The notes: a model not told the origin generated them from the sequence alone. Positions 51,347 to 60,562 are shown, counted from the stretch's first letter. The stretch: 64,000 nucleotides of DNA from CBDCZI01 sp965224495 (GCA_965224495.1 CBDCZI010000025.1:310001-374000); one strand, 5' to 3'. A program made the numbers and translations.

Positions 51347-51814
51347 ATGAGAAAATCGAAACCAAAGAAGAGGTACATCCTTCCTGATCCTAAATTTAAG
51401 GATACATCAGTAACTAAGTTTGTAAATAACTTAATGTTAGGAGGTAAGAAATCGACTGCATATTCTATTTTTTACGGAGCAGTAGCTATCGTGGAGGAGA
51501 AAACTGAAGAGAACGGAGTAGAGCTTTGGAAAAAAGCACTAAATAACGTGATGCCATCTGTAGAGGTGAAATCTCGTCGTGTAGGTGGAGCTACTTTCCA
51601 AGTACCTACAGAAGTTCGTCCAGGAAGAAAAGAAGCTTTAGGGATGAAGTGGATGATTAGCTATTCTCGTAAACGTCACGAGAAAACTATGGCAGAAAGA
51701 TTAGCGGGAGAAATCATCGCTGCTGCTAAAGGTGAAGGTGCTGCTGTCAAAAAGAAAGATGACACACACAGAATGGCTGAAGCAAACAAAGCGTTCTCTC
51801 ATTTTAGATTCTAG
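51347..51814 (+). CDS. rpsG: 30S ribosomal protein S7
   Basis: S7 nucleates assembly of the 30S head. The 155-residue protein starts MRKSKPKKRYILPDPKF, has KFVNNLMLGGKKSTA, and VEVKSRRVGGATFQVPTEVR. I place the start at the ATG 4 nt after rpsL; a longer frame overlapping rpsL lacks family-like sequence. Confidence 0.98.
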   Translation: MRKSKPKKRYILPDPKFKDTSVTKFVNNLMLGGKKSTAYSIFYGAVAIVEEKTEENGVELWKKALNNVMPSVEVKSRRVGGATFQVPTEVRPGRKEALGMKWMISYSRKRHEKTMAERLAGEIIAAAKGEGAAVKKKDDTHRMAEANKAFSHFRF

Positions 51815-51819
51815 TACAG

Positions 51820-53952
51820 ATGGCTAAGCAAGATTTAAGTTTACTTAGGAATATCGGTATCATGGCTCACATTGATGCTGGTAAAACCACTACTACAGAG
51901 AGAATATTGTACTACACAGGAATGACTCACAAAATAGGTGAGGTACACGACGGTGCTGCTACAATGGACTGGATGGAGCAAGAGCAAGAAAGAGGAATTA
52001 CAATTACTTCTGCTGCTACGACTACAAGTTGGAATTACCCAACTTTACAAGGGCAAGATGTTAAGGGAGAAACAAAAACTTACAAAGTTAATATTATTGA
52101 CACGCCAGGTCACGTTGATTTTACTGTTGAGGTAGAGCGTTCGTTACGTGTGTTGGATGGTGCTGTTGCTTTGTTTTGTGCTGTTTCTGGAGTTGAACCT
52201 CAATCTGAAACAGTTTGGAGACAAGCTGATAAATACAGAGTTCCTCGTATCTGTTTTGTGAACAAAATGGATAGAGCAGGAGCTGATTTCTTAAATGTTG
52301 TTAAAGACATTAAGGAAAAGTTAGGTGCTAATGCAATTCCTTTGCAATTACCTATCGGTGCAGAAGATACTTTTAAAGGTGTTGTTGATTTGATTACAAA
52401 CGAAGCAATCGTTTGGAATGAGGAAGATCAAGGAGCTACTTATAAAGTAATCGATATACCAGAAGATATGGTTGACGAAGTTGCTCAATACAGAGAGGAA
52501 CTAGTGGAAGCTGTAGCTTCTTATGATGATGAATTGATGGAGAAATTCTTCGACGATCCAGATTCTATTACGAAAGAAGAAATGATGACCGCTATTAGAG
52601 CTGCTGTTATTGATATGTCGTTCTCACCAGTAATGTGTGGGTCTGCTTTTAAGAATAAAGGCGTTCAGGCATTACTTGATGCAGTTTGTTCATACTTACC
52701 AACACCATTGGATGTTGATGAGATTACAGGAGTTAATCCTGATACAGAGAAAGAAGAAGTGCGTAAAGCAACTGTTGAAGAGCCATTTTCAGCGTTAGCT
52801 TTTAAGATTGCAACTGATCCATTCGTAGGGAGACTTTGTTTCATGCGTGTGTATAGTGGTAAGCTTGATGCTGGTTCTTATGTATTGAATGCAAGAACAG
52901 GTAAGAAAGAGCGTATTTCTCGTTTGATGCAAATGTTATCAAACAAGCAAAATCCAATACCAGTTGTTGAGTGTGGTGATATTTGTGCAGGTGTAGGTTT
53001 TAAAGATATTAAAACAGGAGATACATTATGTGATTTGAAACACCCAATTGTGTTGGAATCAATGGATTTCCCTGATCCAGTTATTGGATATGCTATTGAG
53101 CCTAAAACTCAAGCTGATGCTGATAAATTAGGTATAGCTATAGGTAAACTTGTTGAAGAAGATCCTACTTTGCGTGTAAACACTGATGAGGAAACTGGTC
53201 AGGTTATCATGAGAGGAATGGGAGAACTTCACTTAGAGATTATCATGGATCGTCTTAAACGTGAATTTAACGTTGAGATTAACCAAGGTGCTCCTCAAGT
53301 AGCTTACAAAGAGTGCTTAACTAAGACAACAGAGCACAAAGAGGTTTATAAGAAACAATCAGGAGGTAAAGGTAAATTTGCTGACATTAGTTTCAAAATA
53401 GGTCCTCGTGACGATGATAAAACTGAAGGTTTACAGTGGGTAGATAAGATTAAAGGAGGGGTTATACCTAAAGAATTTATTCCGTCTATTCAAAAAGGAT
53501 TCGAACTAGCCATGAAAAATGGTTGTTTAGCTGGTTTCCCTGTAGATTCAATGAGAGTTGAATTGTTCCACGGTTCTTTCCATGATGTCGATTCAGATGG
53601 TTTGTCATTTGAATTAGCAGCTCAATTAGGATACAAAGCAGCTGCGAAAGTAGCAGGAGCTAAGATTCTTGAGCCTATAATGGCTGTTGAGATTGTTGCA
53701 CCAGATGAATATACAGGTTCTGTAACAGGAGATTTGAATAAGCGTCGTGGTATTATGCAAGGAATGGAGGTTAAAGGAGGAGCTCAAATTATCAAAGCTC
53801 ACGTTCCTTTGTCTGAATTATTTGGTTATATAACTTCTTTAAGAACGATATCGTCAGGTAGAGCTTCTGCAAGTTTGACATTTTCTCACTATGAGATTTT
53901 ACCAAACAATATTGCTGATGAGGTGATTAAGAAAGCTAAAGGGGTAGTTTAA
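51820..53952 (+). CDS. fusA: Elongation factor G
   Basis: EF-G drives translocation and, with RRF, ribosome recycling. The 710-residue protein has G1 AHIDAGKTTTTERIL, G3 DTPGHVDFTVEVERSLR, G4 NKMDRAG and the domain II-V motifs (GMGELHLEIIMDRLKREFNVE). It sits in the conserved str-operon position 5 nt behind rpsG. It does not look like one of the EF-G2-type paralogues. Confidence 0.98.
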   Translation: MAKQDLSLLRNIGIMAHIDAGKTTTTERILYYTGMTHKIGEVHDGAATMDWMEQEQERGITITSAATTTSWNYPTLQGQDVKGETKTYKVNIIDTPGHVDFTVEVERSLRVLDGAVALFCAVSGVEPQSETVWRQADKYRVPRICFVNKMDRAGADFLNVVKDIKEKLGANAIPLQLPIGAEDTFKGVVDLITNEAIVWNEEDQGATYKVIDIPEDMVDEVAQYREELVEAVASYDDELMEKFFDDPDSITKEEMMTAIRAAVIDMSFSPVMCGSAFKNKGVQALLDAVCSYLPTPLDVDEITGVNPDTEKEEVRKATVEEPFSALAFKIATDPFVGRLCFMRVYSGKLDAGSYVLNARTGKKERISRLMQMLSNKQNPIPVVECGDICAGVGFKDIKTGDTLCDLKHPIVLESMDFPDPVIGYAIEPKTQADADKLGIAIGKLVEEDPTLRVNTDEETGQVIMRGMGELHLEIIMDRLKREFNVEINQGAPQVAYKECLTKTTEHKEVYKKQSGGKGKFADISFKIGPRDDDKTEGLQWVDKIKGGVIPKEFIPSIQKGFELAMKNGCLAGFPVDSMRVELFHGSFHDVDSDGLSFELAAQLGYKAAAKVAGAKILEPIMAVEIVAPDEYTGSVTGDLNKRRGIMQGMEVKGGAQIIKAHVPLSELFGYITSLRTISSGRASASLTFSHYEILPNNIADEVIKKAKGVV

Positions 53953-53962
53953 AACAAGTATT

Positions 53963-54268
53963 ATGAATCAAAAAATTAGAATAAAATTAAAATCATACGA
54001 TCATAATCTAGTTGATAAATCGTGTGAGAAAATAGTAAGAGCAGTAAAAACTACTGGAGCAGTTGTTAATGGGCCAATTCCATTACCAACAGTAAAAGAA
54101 AAGTTTACAGTCTTGCGTTCACCTCACGTTAACAAAAAATCTCGTGAGCAATTTCAATTATGTACTTACAAAAGATTAGTAGATATCTACTCATCAAGTG
54201 CTAAAACTGTAGATGCTTTAATGAAATTAGAGCTTCCTTCAGGGGTTGATGTTGAGATTAAGGTCTAA
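53963..54268 (+). CDS. rpsJ: 30S ribosomal protein S10
   Basis: S10 is part of the 30S head and of the NusB-S10 antitermination complex. The 101-residue protein has IRIKLKSYDHNLVDKSCEKI, GPIPLPTVKEKFTVLRSPHVNKKSREQF and the final PSGVDVEIKV. In many bacteria S10 heads the next operon; here it is 10 nt behind fusA and separated from rplC by 155 nt with a hairpin and promoter. Confidence 0.98.
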   Translation: MNQKIRIKLKSYDHNLVDKSCEKIVRAVKTTGAVVNGPIPLPTVKEKFTVLRSPHVNKKSREQFQLCTYKRLVDIYSSSAKTVDALMKLELPSGVDVEIKV

Positions 54269-54284
54269 CTTAATCATGCATTTT

Positions 54285-54308
54285 AGGAGTTTAAAAAAAC
54301 TTCTTTTT
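54285..54308 (+). terminator. Weak terminator after rpsJ
   Basis: Stem AGGAGTTT / AAACTTCT with one G-T pair and a following T-run. It separates the str-type transcript from the rplC operon. Confidence 0.5.
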
Positions 54309-54351
54309 AAAAATTTAATATAAATACCTTTTAATAAAGAGAATGTATGCG

Positions 54352-54359
54352 TAAGTTTG
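54352..54359 (+). promoter_or_regulatory. -7 element of the rplC operon
   Basis: TAAGTTTG lies 64 nt before the rplC ATG; the -33 place reads TTTT. A fairly long untranslated leader results. Confidence 0.6.
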
Positions 54360-54423
54360 CATTCCCTTTGTTAAGAGGGCTTATAACGGTGTTCAATTTT
54401 GTACACTGATAAACAAAAAAATT

Positions 54424-55044
54424 ATGTCTGGGTTAATAGGTAAAAAACTTGGAATGACTAGTGTGTACACAGAGTCTGGAAAAAATGTAGCATGTACTGT
54501 GCTAGAATTAGGTCCTTGTTCTGTGTCTCAAGTAAAATCAGAGGTTGTGGACGGCTATAGTGCTGTGCAGCTTGGTTTTGGAGATAAAAAAGAAAAACAC
54601 ACTACTTCAGCGTTAAAAGGTCATTTTAAAAAGGCTGGAATTACAAGTAAGGTAAGATTGAAAGAGTTTAAGAACTTTGATGAATTGCCAGAATTAGGGA
54701 AAGAGTTACAAGTTGCTGACGTATTTACGGTAGGTGATTTTGTAGATGTTTCTGCTACTTCAAAAGGTAAAGGTTTTCAAGGTGTTGTAAAACGTCACGG
54801 TTTTGGTGGTGTAGGTCAAGCTACTCACGGTCAACATAACAGATTGAGAGCTCCAGGTTCTATTGGTGCATGTTCAACTCCTTCAAGAGTATTTAAAGGA
54901 ATGAGAATGGCAGGTAGAATGGGAGGTCAAAAAGTTAAGGTTCAAAACTTGGAGATTCTTAAGATTGTCGAAGATAAAAACTTAGTATTGGTTACAGGTT
55001 CTGTTCCAGGTGCTAATAATTCATACATTGTAGTCGAAAAGTAA
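54424..55044 (+). CDS. rplC: 50S ribosomal protein L3
   Basis: L3 is an early-assembly protein whose loop reaches the peptidyl transferase centre. The 206-residue protein has GLIGKKLGMTSVY, the long extension GKGFQGVVKRHGFGGVGQATHG, and MAGRMGGQKVKVQNLEI. It is the first gene of the long ribosomal operon running to the window's end. Confidence 0.98.
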   Translation: MSGLIGKKLGMTSVYTESGKNVACTVLELGPCSVSQVKSEVVDGYSAVQLGFGDKKEKHTTSALKGHFKKAGITSKVRLKEFKNFDELPELGKELQVADVFTVGDFVDVSATSKGKGFQGVVKRHGFGGVGQATHGQHNRLRAPGSIGACSTPSRVFKGMRMAGRMGGQKVKVQNLEILKIVEDKNLVLVTGSVPGANNSYIVVEK

Positions 55045-55046
55045 TT

Positions 55047-55673
55047 ATGGAATTGCAAGTAGTTGATAGAACAGGTAAGGATACTGGGAGAAAAGTAAAG
55101 TTATCTGAAAAGATATTTGGGATTGAAGCAAATGATAATGCTATCTATTTAGATGTAAAGCAGTATTTGGCAAACCAAAGACAAGGGACTCATAAATCGA
55201 AAGAATTAAATGAGATTAAAGGTTCTACTCGTAAAATCAAAAAGCAAAAAGGAACAGGTACAGCTCGTGCGGGTAGTATCAAATCTGGTGTTTTTAGAGG
55301 TGGAGCTAGAATGTTTGGACCTAAACCAAGAGATTATTCATTCAAGTTGAATAAGAAATTGAAAGACTTAGCTAAGAAATCAGCATTGTCTTACAAAGCA
55401 ACTGAAGGAGCAATTGTATTGTTAGAAGATTCTAAATTTGAATCATCAAGTACAAAAGCATTCTTAAAAGTTTCTTCTGATTTAGGATTAGCAACAACGA
55501 AAACGTTGTATGTATTAGCTGAAGATGACAAAAACTTCTACTTATCTAGTAGAAACGTAAAGTCATCGCAAGTAATGGTAGTTGGAGACATTAATACTTA
55601 TTCAGTATTAAACGCTCAAAAATTAGTTATTACTGAGAAGGCAGTGTCTAAGTTAAACGAATTATTAGGTTAA
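55047..55673 (+). CDS. rplD: 50S ribosomal protein L4
   Basis: L4 helps assemble the 50S and lines the exit tunnel; in E. coli it also represses its own operon. The 208-residue protein carries the extended loop with STRKIKKQKGTGTARAGSIK, whose basic tip is in the macrolide-contact region, and RGGARMFGPKPRDYS. It has no unusual insertions. It is 2 nt behind rplC. Confidence 0.98.
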   Translation: MELQVVDRTGKDTGRKVKLSEKIFGIEANDNAIYLDVKQYLANQRQGTHKSKELNEIKGSTRKIKKQKGTGTARAGSIKSGVFRGGARMFGPKPRDYSFKLNKKLKDLAKKSALSYKATEGAIVLLEDSKFESSSTKAFLKVSSDLGLATTKTLYVLAEDDKNFYLSSRNVKSSQVMVVGDINTYSVLNAQKLVITEKAVSKLNELLG

Positions 55674-55675
55674 GT

Positions 55676-55963
55676 ATGAGTGTATTATTAAAACCTATCG
55701 TAAGCGAAAAATTTGCTACATTAAATGAAAACCGCGTATATGGTTTTATTGTAGCAAATGAGGCGAACAAAGTGGAGATACGTAAAGCTATCGAAACAAT
55801 CTACGGCGTAACTGTTGAATCAGTTAATACAGCTGTAGCAAAAGGAAAACAAAAAACAAAGTATACTAAGAAAGCTGTTGTTTCTGGTAAAACTAAGGAT
55901 GTGAAAAAAGCATTCGTTAAGGTTGCCGAAGGAGATGTGATAGATTTCTATAGTGGGATATAA
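55676..55963 (+). CDS. rplW: 50S ribosomal protein L23
   Basis: L23 sits at the tunnel exit and is the docking site for trigger factor and SRP. The 95-residue protein has LLKPIVSEKFATLNENRVYGF, ANKVEIRKAIETIYGVTVESVNT and a basic loop GKQKTKYTKKAV. The short spacing on both sides is typical of the operon. Confidence 0.97.
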   Translation: MSVLLKPIVSEKFATLNENRVYGFIVANEANKVEIRKAIETIYGVTVESVNTAVAKGKQKTKYTKKAVVSGKTKDVKKAFVKVAEGDVIDFYSGI

Positions 55964-55975
55964 TAATTAGGTGAG

Positions 55976-56800
55976 ATGGCTGTAAGAAAATTAAGACCAA
56001 TAACTCCTGGTCAAAGATTTAGGATCGCTCCTTTATTTGAAGAAATCACAAAATCTACTCCTGAAAAATCTTTATTAGTTACTAATAAAAGATCTGGAGG
56101 TAGAAACAATACTGGTCGAATGACTATGCGCTACATTGGTGGTGGTCATAAAAAACAGTACCGTATTGTAGATTTCAAAAGAGAGAAGTTTGGAGTACCT
56201 GCTGTAGTTAAGGCTATAGAGTACGATCCAAATAGAACTGCTAATATTGCATTGCTTTATTACGCAGATGGGGAAAAGAGATATATCATCGCTCCTGACG
56301 CATTAACAGTTGGACAAACTGTATTGTCAGGAAAAGGAATTGCTCCTGAAGTAGGGAACGCAATGCCTTTAGCTGATATTCCTTTAGGAACTATCATTCA
56401 TAACATTGAGTTGAGACCTGGTAAAGGTGCTTCTTTGGCACGTAGTGCAGGTGTTTATGTTCAGTTACTAGCAAAAGACGGTAAATTTGTTACTGTTAAA
56501 TTGCCAAGTGGTGAAATGAGAATGGTTTTAGCTACATGTTTAGCAACAATCGGAACTGTAAGTAATAGCGATCACATGAGTGTTCGTTTAGGAAAAGCAG
56601 GTAGAAAAAGATGGTTAGGAAGAAGACCTAGAGTTAGAGGTACTGCAATGAACCCTGTCGATCACCCAATGGGAGGTGGAGAAGGTAAAAAGAGTGGTGG
56701 TCAGCCTAGATCTAGAAACGGTGTTTACTCTCAAGGTTTCAAAACTAGAAAGTTGACTAAGTACTCTGATCGTTTAATTATAGGTAAATCTAAAAAATAA
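55976..56800 (+). CDS. rplB: 50S ribosomal protein L2
   Basis: L2 is needed for subunit joining and peptidyl transfer. The 274-residue protein shows GRNNTGRMTMRYIGGGHKK, the SH3-like core and the C-terminal RPRVRGTAMNPVDHPMGGGEG, which includes the conserved His in the NPVDHPMGGG loop. It is 12 nt behind rplW. Confidence 0.98.
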   Translation: MAVRKLRPITPGQRFRIAPLFEEITKSTPEKSLLVTNKRSGGRNNTGRMTMRYIGGGHKKQYRIVDFKREKFGVPAVVKAIEYDPNRTANIALLYYADGEKRYIIAPDALTVGQTVLSGKGIAPEVGNAMPLADIPLGTIIHNIELRPGKGASLARSAGVYVQLLAKDGKFVTVKLPSGEMRMVLATCLATIGTVSNSDHMSVRLGKAGRKRWLGRRPRVRGTAMNPVDHPMGGGEGKKSGGQPRSRNGVYSQGFKTRKLTKYSDRLIIGKSKK

Positions 56801-56803
56801 GCA

Positions 56804-57079
56804 ATGGCTCGTTCACTAAAGAAAGGACCTTATATCGATTACCGTCTTGATAAGAAGGTAACTGATATGAAAGAATCAGGAAAAAAAACAGTTATCAAAA
56901 CTTGGTCTAGAAGATCAATGATATCTCCTGATTTCGTAGGGTATACTTTTGCTGTTCATAACGGTAATAAGTTTATTCCTGTATTTGTAACTGAGGATTT
57001 GGTTGGTCATAAATTCGGAGAATTTTCTCCAACTAGAAATTTCAGAGGTCATATTAACAAGAAAGATAAGAAGAGATAA
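56804..57079 (+). CDS. rpsS: 30S ribosomal protein S19
   Basis: S19 pairs with S13 in the 30S head. The 91-residue protein begins MARSLKKGPYIDYRL, has KTWSRRSMISPDFVGYTFAVHNG and ends GEFSPTRNFRGH plus a basic tail. Its stop overlaps the rplV start by one base (TAATG). Confidence 0.98.
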   Translation: MARSLKKGPYIDYRLDKKVTDMKESGKKTVIKTWSRRSMISPDFVGYTFAVHNGNKFIPVFVTEDLVGHKFGEFSPTRNFRGHINKKDKKR

Positions 57080-57438
57080 TGGAAGCTGTAGCTAAATTAA
57101 AAAAGATACCTTCATCTCCTCGTAAAATGAGATTGGTAGCTGACATGATTAGAGGACAGAAAGTTGATAAAGCATTAGCTTTATTGAAATTCGACCCTAA
57201 GCATTGTTCTAAAGATCTTGAAAAACTTTTGTTATCAGCGATCTCTAACTGGGAAAACAAAAATGAAGATAGTTCTGTAGCAGATACAGATTTATATATC
57301 AAAACTGTTTTTGTTGATTGCGGTAAGATGTTAAAACGTCTTAGACCCGCACCACAAGGTAGAGCTCACCGTATTCGTAAACGTTCGAATCACGTGACAT
57401 TAGTAGTAGATGAAGTTGTAAAATCAGTTGAGGATTAA
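57079..57438 (+). CDS. rplV: 50S ribosomal protein L22
   Basis: L22 spans the exit tunnel with a beta-hairpin. The 119-residue protein has IPSSPRKMRLVADMIRGQKVDKAL, LLLSAISNWENK and the hairpin region LKRLRPAPQGRAHRIRKRSNH, in which the macrolide-relevant residues look standard. It overlaps rpsS by one base. Confidence 0.97.
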   Translation: MEAVAKLKKIPSSPRKMRLVADMIRGQKVDKALALLKFDPKHCSKDLEKLLLSAISNWENKNEDSSVADTDLYIKTVFVDCGKMLKRLRPAPQGRAHRIRKRSNHVTLVVDEVVKSVED

Positions 57439-57456
57439 TTCCAATAAAATTATATT

Positions 57457-58158
57457 ATGGGTCAAAAAGTAAATCCTGTAGGTCTAAGATTAGGAATAGT
57501 TAGAGGCTGGGAATCTAGCTGGTATGGAGGAAAGAATTTTTCTGAAAAACTAGTAGAAGATGAGAAAATACGAAAGTATGTCTACGCACGTATTCCAAAA
57601 GGAGGAATATCGAAAGTAGTTATCGAAAGAACACTTAAGAGAATAATCTTAACAGTTCACACTGCTCGTCCGGGAGTAGTAATTGGGAAAGGTGGTTCTG
57701 AGGTTGATAAAGTAAAAGAAGAACTTAAAAATCTTACTAAGAAAGACGTTCAAATCAATATTTATGAGATTAAACGTCCTGAATTAGATGCTAAATTAAT
57801 CGGAGAATCTATTGCACAGCAATTGAAGGCAAGAATTTCTTACAGAAGAGCAATGAAGCAAGCAATTGCTTCTGCAGTAAGAGTTGGAGCTCAAGGAATT
57901 AAAATTAAAGTATCAGGTCGTTTAGGAGGTGCTGAAATGGCACGTACTGAGCAGTACAAAGAAGGAAGAATTCCTTTGCATACTTTGAGAGCTGATATTG
58001 ATTATGTTGTTTCTGAAGCAGATACCATTTATGGTAAAATCGGAATCAAGGTGTGGATATTTAAAGGAGAGGTTTACGGTAAACGTGATCTTTCATTAAA
58101 TGTAGGGATGTCTAAAGGCGGAGGAAAACGCAAAGATAATAGACGTAAAAGAAATTAA
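57457..58158 (+). CDS. rpsC: 30S ribosomal protein S3
   Basis: S3 forms part of the mRNA entry and helicase site. The 233-residue protein begins GQKVNPVGLRLGIVRGWESSW, has a KH domain with HTARPGVVIGKGGSEVDKVK and the C-terminal SGRLGGAEMARTEQYKEGRIPLHTLRADIDY. It ends with a basic KGGGKRKDNRRKRN tail. It is 18 nt after rplV. Confidence 0.98.
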   Translation: MGQKVNPVGLRLGIVRGWESSWYGGKNFSEKLVEDEKIRKYVYARIPKGGISKVVIERTLKRIILTVHTARPGVVIGKGGSEVDKVKEELKNLTKKDVQINIYEIKRPELDAKLIGESIAQQLKARISYRRAMKQAIASAVRVGAQGIKIKVSGRLGGAEMARTEQYKEGRIPLHTLRADIDYVVSEADTIYGKIGIKVWIFKGEVYGKRDLSLNVGMSKGGGKRKDNRRKRN

Positions 58159-58161
58159 GAT

Positions 58162-58584
58162 ATGTTACAACCGAAAAGAGTAAAATTCAGAAAACGTCAG
58201 AAAGGGCGTGTTAAAGGATTAGCTACAAGAGGTGCTGAGATTTCTTTTGGATCTTTTGCATTAAAATCTTTAGAAGCTGGTTGGATTACTTCAAGACAAA
58301 TTGAAGCTTCTAGAATTGCCGTAACACGTGCGATGAAAAGAGAAGGTCAAGTTTGGATTAGAATTTTCCCAGACAAGCCAATCACTAAAAAACCTGCAGA
58401 GGTAAGAATGGGTAAGGGTAAGGGAGCTCCAGAATATTGGGTAGCTGTTGTTAAGCCTGGTACTATCTTATTTGAGTCAGGAGGTGTAAGTTTAGAAACT
58501 GCTCAAGCCTCATTAGGGTTGGCAGCTCAAAAACTTCCTTTGAAAACAAAATTTGTTGTAAGAAGAGATTATATCGAAGAGTAG
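58162..58584 (+). CDS. rplP: 50S ribosomal protein L16
   Basis: L16 helps form the A-site tRNA pocket of the 50S. The 140-residue protein begins MLQPKRVKFRKRQKGRVKG, has ITSRQIEASRIAVTRAMKR and the signature VRMGKGKGAPEYWVAVVKPG. It is 3 nt behind rpsC and 1 nt before rpmC. Confidence 0.98.
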   Translation: MLQPKRVKFRKRQKGRVKGLATRGAEISFGSFALKSLEAGWITSRQIEASRIAVTRAMKREGQVWIRIFPDKPITKKPAEVRMGKGKGAPEYWVAVVKPGTILFESGGVSLETAQASLGLAAQKLPLKTKFVVRRDYIEE

Positions 58585-58585
58585 T

Positions 58586-58777
58586 ATGAAAGCAAGTGAA
58601 ATAAAAGGTTTGTCTATTGACGAACTAAAAAATACAATTGCTGAGCAAAAAGAACAATTGAGAAAATTGAAATTTGCACATGCAGTATCTGAGGTAGAGA
58701 ATCCTGTGAAGATTCGTCTTACTAGAAAAACTATAGCTCGCTTAAATACAGAGCTTACAGCTAAGTTAAAAGGATAA
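58586..58777 (+). CDS. rpmC: 50S ribosomal protein L29
   Basis: L29 is a small helical hairpin protein beside L23 at the tunnel exit. The 63-residue product has MKASEIKGLSIDELKNTIAE, LRKLKFAHAVSEVENPVKIR and a second helix TIARLNTELTAKLKG. Its place between rplP and rpsQ is invariant in this operon. Confidence 0.96.
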   Translation: MKASEIKGLSIDELKNTIAEQKEQLRKLKFAHAVSEVENPVKIRLTRKTIARLNTELTAKLKG

Positions 58778-58781
58778 TCTG

Positions 58782-59036
58782 ATGGAAAGAAACCTAAGAA
58801 AAGAAAGAATCGGGCAAGTTGTCAGTGACAAAATGGATAAAACCATTACAATTACTGTCGAGAAAAAAGTAAAGCACGAAAAGTACGGTAAATTTATATC
58901 GACTACTAAAAAATTCACAGTACACGATGAAAAGAATGAGTGTGGAGTGGGGGATACAGTGAAAATTATGGAAACTAGACCATTGTCTAAAAACAAGAGA
59001 TGGCGTTTAGTTGAAATTTTAGATAAAGCTAAATAA
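58782..59036 (+). CDS. rpsQ: 30S ribosomal protein S17
   Basis: S17 binds 16S rRNA helices early in assembly. The 84-residue OB-fold protein begins MERNLRKERIGQVVSDKMDK and contains KVKHEKYGKFISTTKKFTVHDE and VKIMETRPLSKNKRWRLVEI, all typical of the family. It is 4 nt behind rpmC. Confidence 0.97.
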   Translation: MERNLRKERIGQVVSDKMDKTITITVEKKVKHEKYGKFISTTKKFTVHDEKNECGVGDTVKIMETRPLSKNKRWRLVEILDKAK

Positions 59037-59038
59037 TT

Positions 59039-59407
59039 ATGATACAACAAGAATCAAGACTTGCGGTAGCGGATAACAGTGGAGCTAAAGAAGTTTTATG
59101 TATCCGTGTATTAGGAGGTACAGGTAAAAGGTATGCTTCTGTAGGTGATAAAATTGTTGTAACTGTTAAATCAGCCTTATCTTCTAGTAGTATGAAGAAA
59201 GGAACTGTTGCAACAGCTGTTGTAGTTAGAACTAAAAAAGAGATAAAAAGAGCTGATGGTTCTTATATCCGTTTTGGTGAAAACGCAGCGGTTTTATTAA
59301 ACGCACAAGGAGAGCCAAGAGGTACTCGTATTTTCGGCCCTGTGGCTAGAGAATTAAGAGACAAGCAATTTATGAAAATTGTTTCATTGGCGCCTGAGGT
59401 GCTTTAA
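59039..59407 (+). CDS. rplN: 50S ribosomal protein L14
   Basis: L14 contacts L19 and 16S rRNA across the subunit interface. The 122-residue protein has MIQQESRLAVADNSGAKEVL, the signature GGTGKRYASVGDKIVVTVK and ARELRDKQFMKIVSLAPEVL at the end. It begins 2 nt after rpsQ. Confidence 0.98.
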   Translation: MIQQESRLAVADNSGAKEVLCIRVLGGTGKRYASVGDKIVVTVKSALSSSSMKKGTVATAVVVRTKKEIKRADGSYIRFGENAAVLLNAQGEPRGTRIFGPVARELRDKQFMKIVSLAPEVL

Positions 59408-59415
59408 AATTGAGA

Positions 59416-59739
59416 ATGATGAAAAAATTTCATATCAAAAAAGACGACCTTGTAAAGGTAATCGCTGGAAATGAAAAAGGTAAGTCTGGAAAAGTCGTAT
59501 CTATTTTGAAAGATAAAAACCGTGCTATTGTAGAGGGTTTAAATATCGTTTCAATTCATAAAAAGCCGAATGCTTCTAATCCTAACGGAGGTATCGAAAA
59601 GAAAGAAGCAGGGATTCATATTAGTAACCTTGCTTTAGTTGACCCGTCAAACAATGAATCTACTAAAACAGGTAGAAAATTGAATGAAGAGGGGAAATTA
59701 CAGAGGTATTCTAAAACGACTGGTGAATTTATAAAATAA
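59416..59739 (+). CDS. rplX: 50S ribosomal protein L24
   Basis: L24 starts 50S assembly. The product has a KOW domain (DDLVKVIAGNEKGKSGKVVSI) and NIVSIHKKPNASNPNGGIEKKEAGI. Three starts compete: TTG at 59410 and ATGs at 59416 and 59419; I prefer the first ATG, giving 107 residues, but the second is equally possible. The stop overlaps the rplE start by one base. Confidence 0.94.
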   Translation: MMKKFHIKKDDLVKVIAGNEKGKSGKVVSILKDKNRAIVEGLNIVSIHKKPNASNPNGGIEKKEAGIHISNLALVDPSNNESTKTGRKLNEEGKLQRYSKTTGEFIK

Positions 59740-60290
59740 TGTCTACAGTAAGCTTAAAGAAAAAATACATAGAAGAAGTTTCTCCATCAATGATGGAGAA
59801 ATTTTCTTACAAATCTGTAATGCAGGTGCCTAAATTGGTAAAGATTTCTATCAACCAAGGTTTAGGTACAGCAGTTTCAGATAAAAAGGTAATCGATACT
59901 GGTGTTGAAGAACTTTCTTTAATAACAGGACAAAAAGCGGTTGCAGTAATAGCTAAGAAATCGGTCTCTAACTTTAAGTTAAGAGAAGGGATGCCTATCG
60001 CTGTTAAGGTAACATTGAGAGGGAATCACATGTTTGAATTCCTTGATCGCTTTGTGAATATTTCTTTACCAAGGGTAAGAGATTTTAAAGGTGTTAAAGA
60101 TAAAGGTTTTGATGGACGAGGTAACTATACTTTGGGTATTCAAGAACAATTAATCTTCCCTGAAATTTCACTTGAAAAAGTAAAGAATATTTCTGGAATG
60201 AACATAACATTTGTTACAACAGCGAATACGGACGAAGAAGGATATGCTTTATTGAAAGCTTTCGGAATGCCTTTCGCTTCAAAGAAATAA
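59739..60290 (+). CDS. rplE: 50S ribosomal protein L5
   Basis: L5 binds 5S rRNA in the central protuberance. The 183-residue protein has KLVKISINQGLGTAVSDKK, GQKAVAVIAKKSVSNFKLREGMPI and RVRDFKGVKDKGFDGRGNYTLG. It is translationally coupled to rplX through a TAATG overlap. Confidence 0.98.
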   Translation: MSTVSLKKKYIEEVSPSMMEKFSYKSVMQVPKLVKISINQGLGTAVSDKKVIDTGVEELSLITGQKAVAVIAKKSVSNFKLREGMPIAVKVTLRGNHMFEFLDRFVNISLPRVRDFKGVKDKGFDGRGNYTLGIQEQLIFPEISLEKVKNISGMNITFVTTANTDEEGYALLKAFGMPFASKK

Positions 60291-60292
60291 TT

Positions 60293-60562
60293 ATGGCTAG
60301 AGAAGCGGTAAAAGCAAGAGAAAGAAAAAGAGAAAAGTTGGTAGCTAAGTATGCTAAGAAGAGAGCTGAATTAAAAGCAGCAGGAGACATGGCAGGATTA
60401 GATAAATTACCTAAAGACTCTTCACCTGTAAGATTGCATAATAGATGTAAAATAACAGGTCGTCCGAAAGGATATATGAGAAAATTTGGTATCAACCGTG
60501 TAACGTTTAGAGAACTTGCATCTAAAGGTAAAATACCAGGGATTACAAAGGCTAGTTGGTAA
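60293..60562 (+). CDS. rpsN: 30S ribosomal protein S14 (zinc-free type)
   Basis: S14 is in the 30S head near S3 and S10. The 89-residue product, with VRLHNRCKITGRPKGYMRKFGINRVTFRELA, has a single Cys in place of the C-x-x-C...C-x-x-C zinc ribbon found in the 61-residue form. It is therefore the zinc-independent long type. The last codons overlap the -33 region of a probable internal promoter. Confidence 0.97.
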   Translation: MAREAVKARERKREKLVAKYAKKRAELKAAGDMAGLDKLPKDSSPVRLHNRCKITGRPKGYMRKFGINRVTFRELASKGKIPGITKASW